Source: an uncultured Ruminococcus sp. (GTDB taxonomy: Bacteria; Bacillota; Clostridia; Oscillospirales; Acutalibacteraceae). Taken from it: a stretch of DNA of 6,623 bases. Positions 6,294-6,623 of this stretch are shown here, in pieces. Position 1 is the stretch's first letter. Each line of letters begins with the position of its first letter. The notes beneath the pieces are model-generated. The model ran no database searches, had not been told where the DNA came from, and worked only from the letters and a program-made list of their open reading frames with translations. The stretch spans positions 1 through 6,623 of the forward strand of contig CACYDY010000255.1 of NCBI GenBank assembly GCA_902773245.1. Direction: 5' to 3'. Both the position numbers and the translations under genes were made by a program.

Positions 6294-6480
6294 TTCTATG
6301 TCCCCTCTCGAACCTGCCGCTCTTCACGGCGTATTTGTTTTGTTATTTATTTGTATAAATCAATGTCTGCCGCTAAAGGCTTGCATTTAACAAATTGGTA
6401 TATTTATTTGTAATCACTATCCACAACTCAAGCTTTTGCCTGTCGATCCAAGAAATCGGATCTTTTTTACTTTATTGATG
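6294..6480 (-). promoter_or_regulatory. AT-rich leader and probable promoter region of rimO
   Basis: The 5' region of rimO is AT-rich from about 6330 to 6420, as expected for promoter DNA, but I cannot pick convincing -35/-10 hexamers. Candidates such as TATACA (minus strand, 6352-6357) lack a good partner. Two exact direct repeats are present: CTGCCGCT at 6314-6321 and 6367-6374, and TATTTATTTGTA at 6344-6355 and 6401-6412. They occur in the same order with spacings of 53 and 57 bp. A weak stem GATCC/GGATC (6445-6449, 6458-6462) is followed by TTTTTT on the plus strand; no plus-strand gene precedes it, so its meaning is unclear. Confidence 0.35.
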
Positions 6481-6490
6481 TCGCCCATAC

Positions 6491-6572
6491 CCCCAACCCC
6501 CTTTCCCGGGGGAAAAGGGGGCTAAAGGGTGGCGGGCTTCGCCCGCCACCTATTTGGGAATGCGTCCCCAAA
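6491..6572. repeat. GC-rich multi-hairpin intergenic element
   Basis: Three inverted repeats follow one another. CCCCCTTT...AAAAGGGGG (about 6497-6521) is imperfect with a small centre. GGTGGCGGGC/GCCCGCCACC (6528-6537 and 6541-6550) is perfect around TTC. TTTGGG/CCCAAA (6553-6558 and 6567-6572) has an 8-base loop. The block is much richer in G and C than the flanking leader, encodes no sensible protein and lacks a U-tract after the strong stem. It resembles REP-like or MITE-like dispersed repeats. Further out, CACTAA (6586-6591) and TTAGTG (6611-6616) form another inverted pair. Family membership cannot be tested with a single copy. Confidence 0.6.
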
Positions 6573-6623
6573 ACCCCTGCATCTGCACTAAACTTCACCT
6601 TGAGCGGGGATTAGTGTTTTATA

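Noticed and set aside
6441..6468. GATCC/GGATC stem followed by TTTTTT as a plus-strand terminator
   Set aside because: The stem is only 5 bp with an 8-base loop and there is no plus-strand gene upstream for it to terminate; noted only as part of the rimO leader region.
6417..6488. Minus-strand 23-codon ORF beginning MGDINKVKKIRFLG upstream of rimO
   Set aside because: It has a G-rich stretch before the ATG, but that belongs to the GC-rich hairpin block. It is short, matches no known leader peptide, and has no attenuator downstream.

Overview
The window looks like ordinary chromosome from a low-to-moderate GC anaerobic Firmicute, most likely class Clostridia and perhaps the Oscillospiraceae/Ruminococcaceae. 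This rests on the two-subunit iron-sulfur class I fumarase, strong purine-rich Shine-Dalgarno sites, the rimO-pgsA pair typical of Firmicutes, a yabB-like/rsmI pair also known from Bacillus, and hairpin-rich intergenic blocks of a kind common in that group. The taxonomic call is inference from gene content and style, not from a marker search. I see no phage, transposase, CRISPR, toxin-antitoxin or biosynthetic cluster.

Layout. On the left, the minus strand carries an OmpR/PhoB-type response regulator (60-734). No histidine kinase is visible; only 59 bases follow the gene before the window edge. A short AT-rich divergent region (735-968) holds a near-consensus promoter for the rightward operon, a weaker leftward promoter, and two related quasi-palindromes about 40 bp apart. 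The plus strand then carries a compact operon of four genes: fumarase alpha subunit (969-1820), fumarase beta subunit (1834-2358), a TrmN6/YabB-like N6-adenine methyltransferase (about 2396-3139) and rsmI (3136-3960). Gaps are 13 nt, about 37 nt, and a 4-nt ATGA overlap. From 3961 to 4305 there is no convincing gene, but there is a two-hairpin sequence that resembles a dispersed repeat. A strong stem-loop at 4306-4341 can end transcription from both sides.

On the right, the minus strand carries rimO (4962-6293) followed 21 nt later by pgsA (4365-4940, TTG start). The two probably form one operon running leftward into the shared terminator. Upstream of rimO (6294-6623) is an AT-rich leader with a spaced direct repeat, then a GC-rich block of several hairpins.

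Functionally, fumarase interconverts fumarate and malate in central carbon metabolism. The TrmN6-like enzyme, RsmI and RimO modify the translation apparatus: probably tRNA, 16S rRNA C1402 and ribosomal protein S12. PgsA makes the precursor of phosphatidylglycerol. The window is mainly housekeeping. The points worth a second look are small: the repeated 3' end of the regulator gene, the paired palindromes beside its promoter, and the two intergenic hairpin elements. I did not find evidence of a new biological system.
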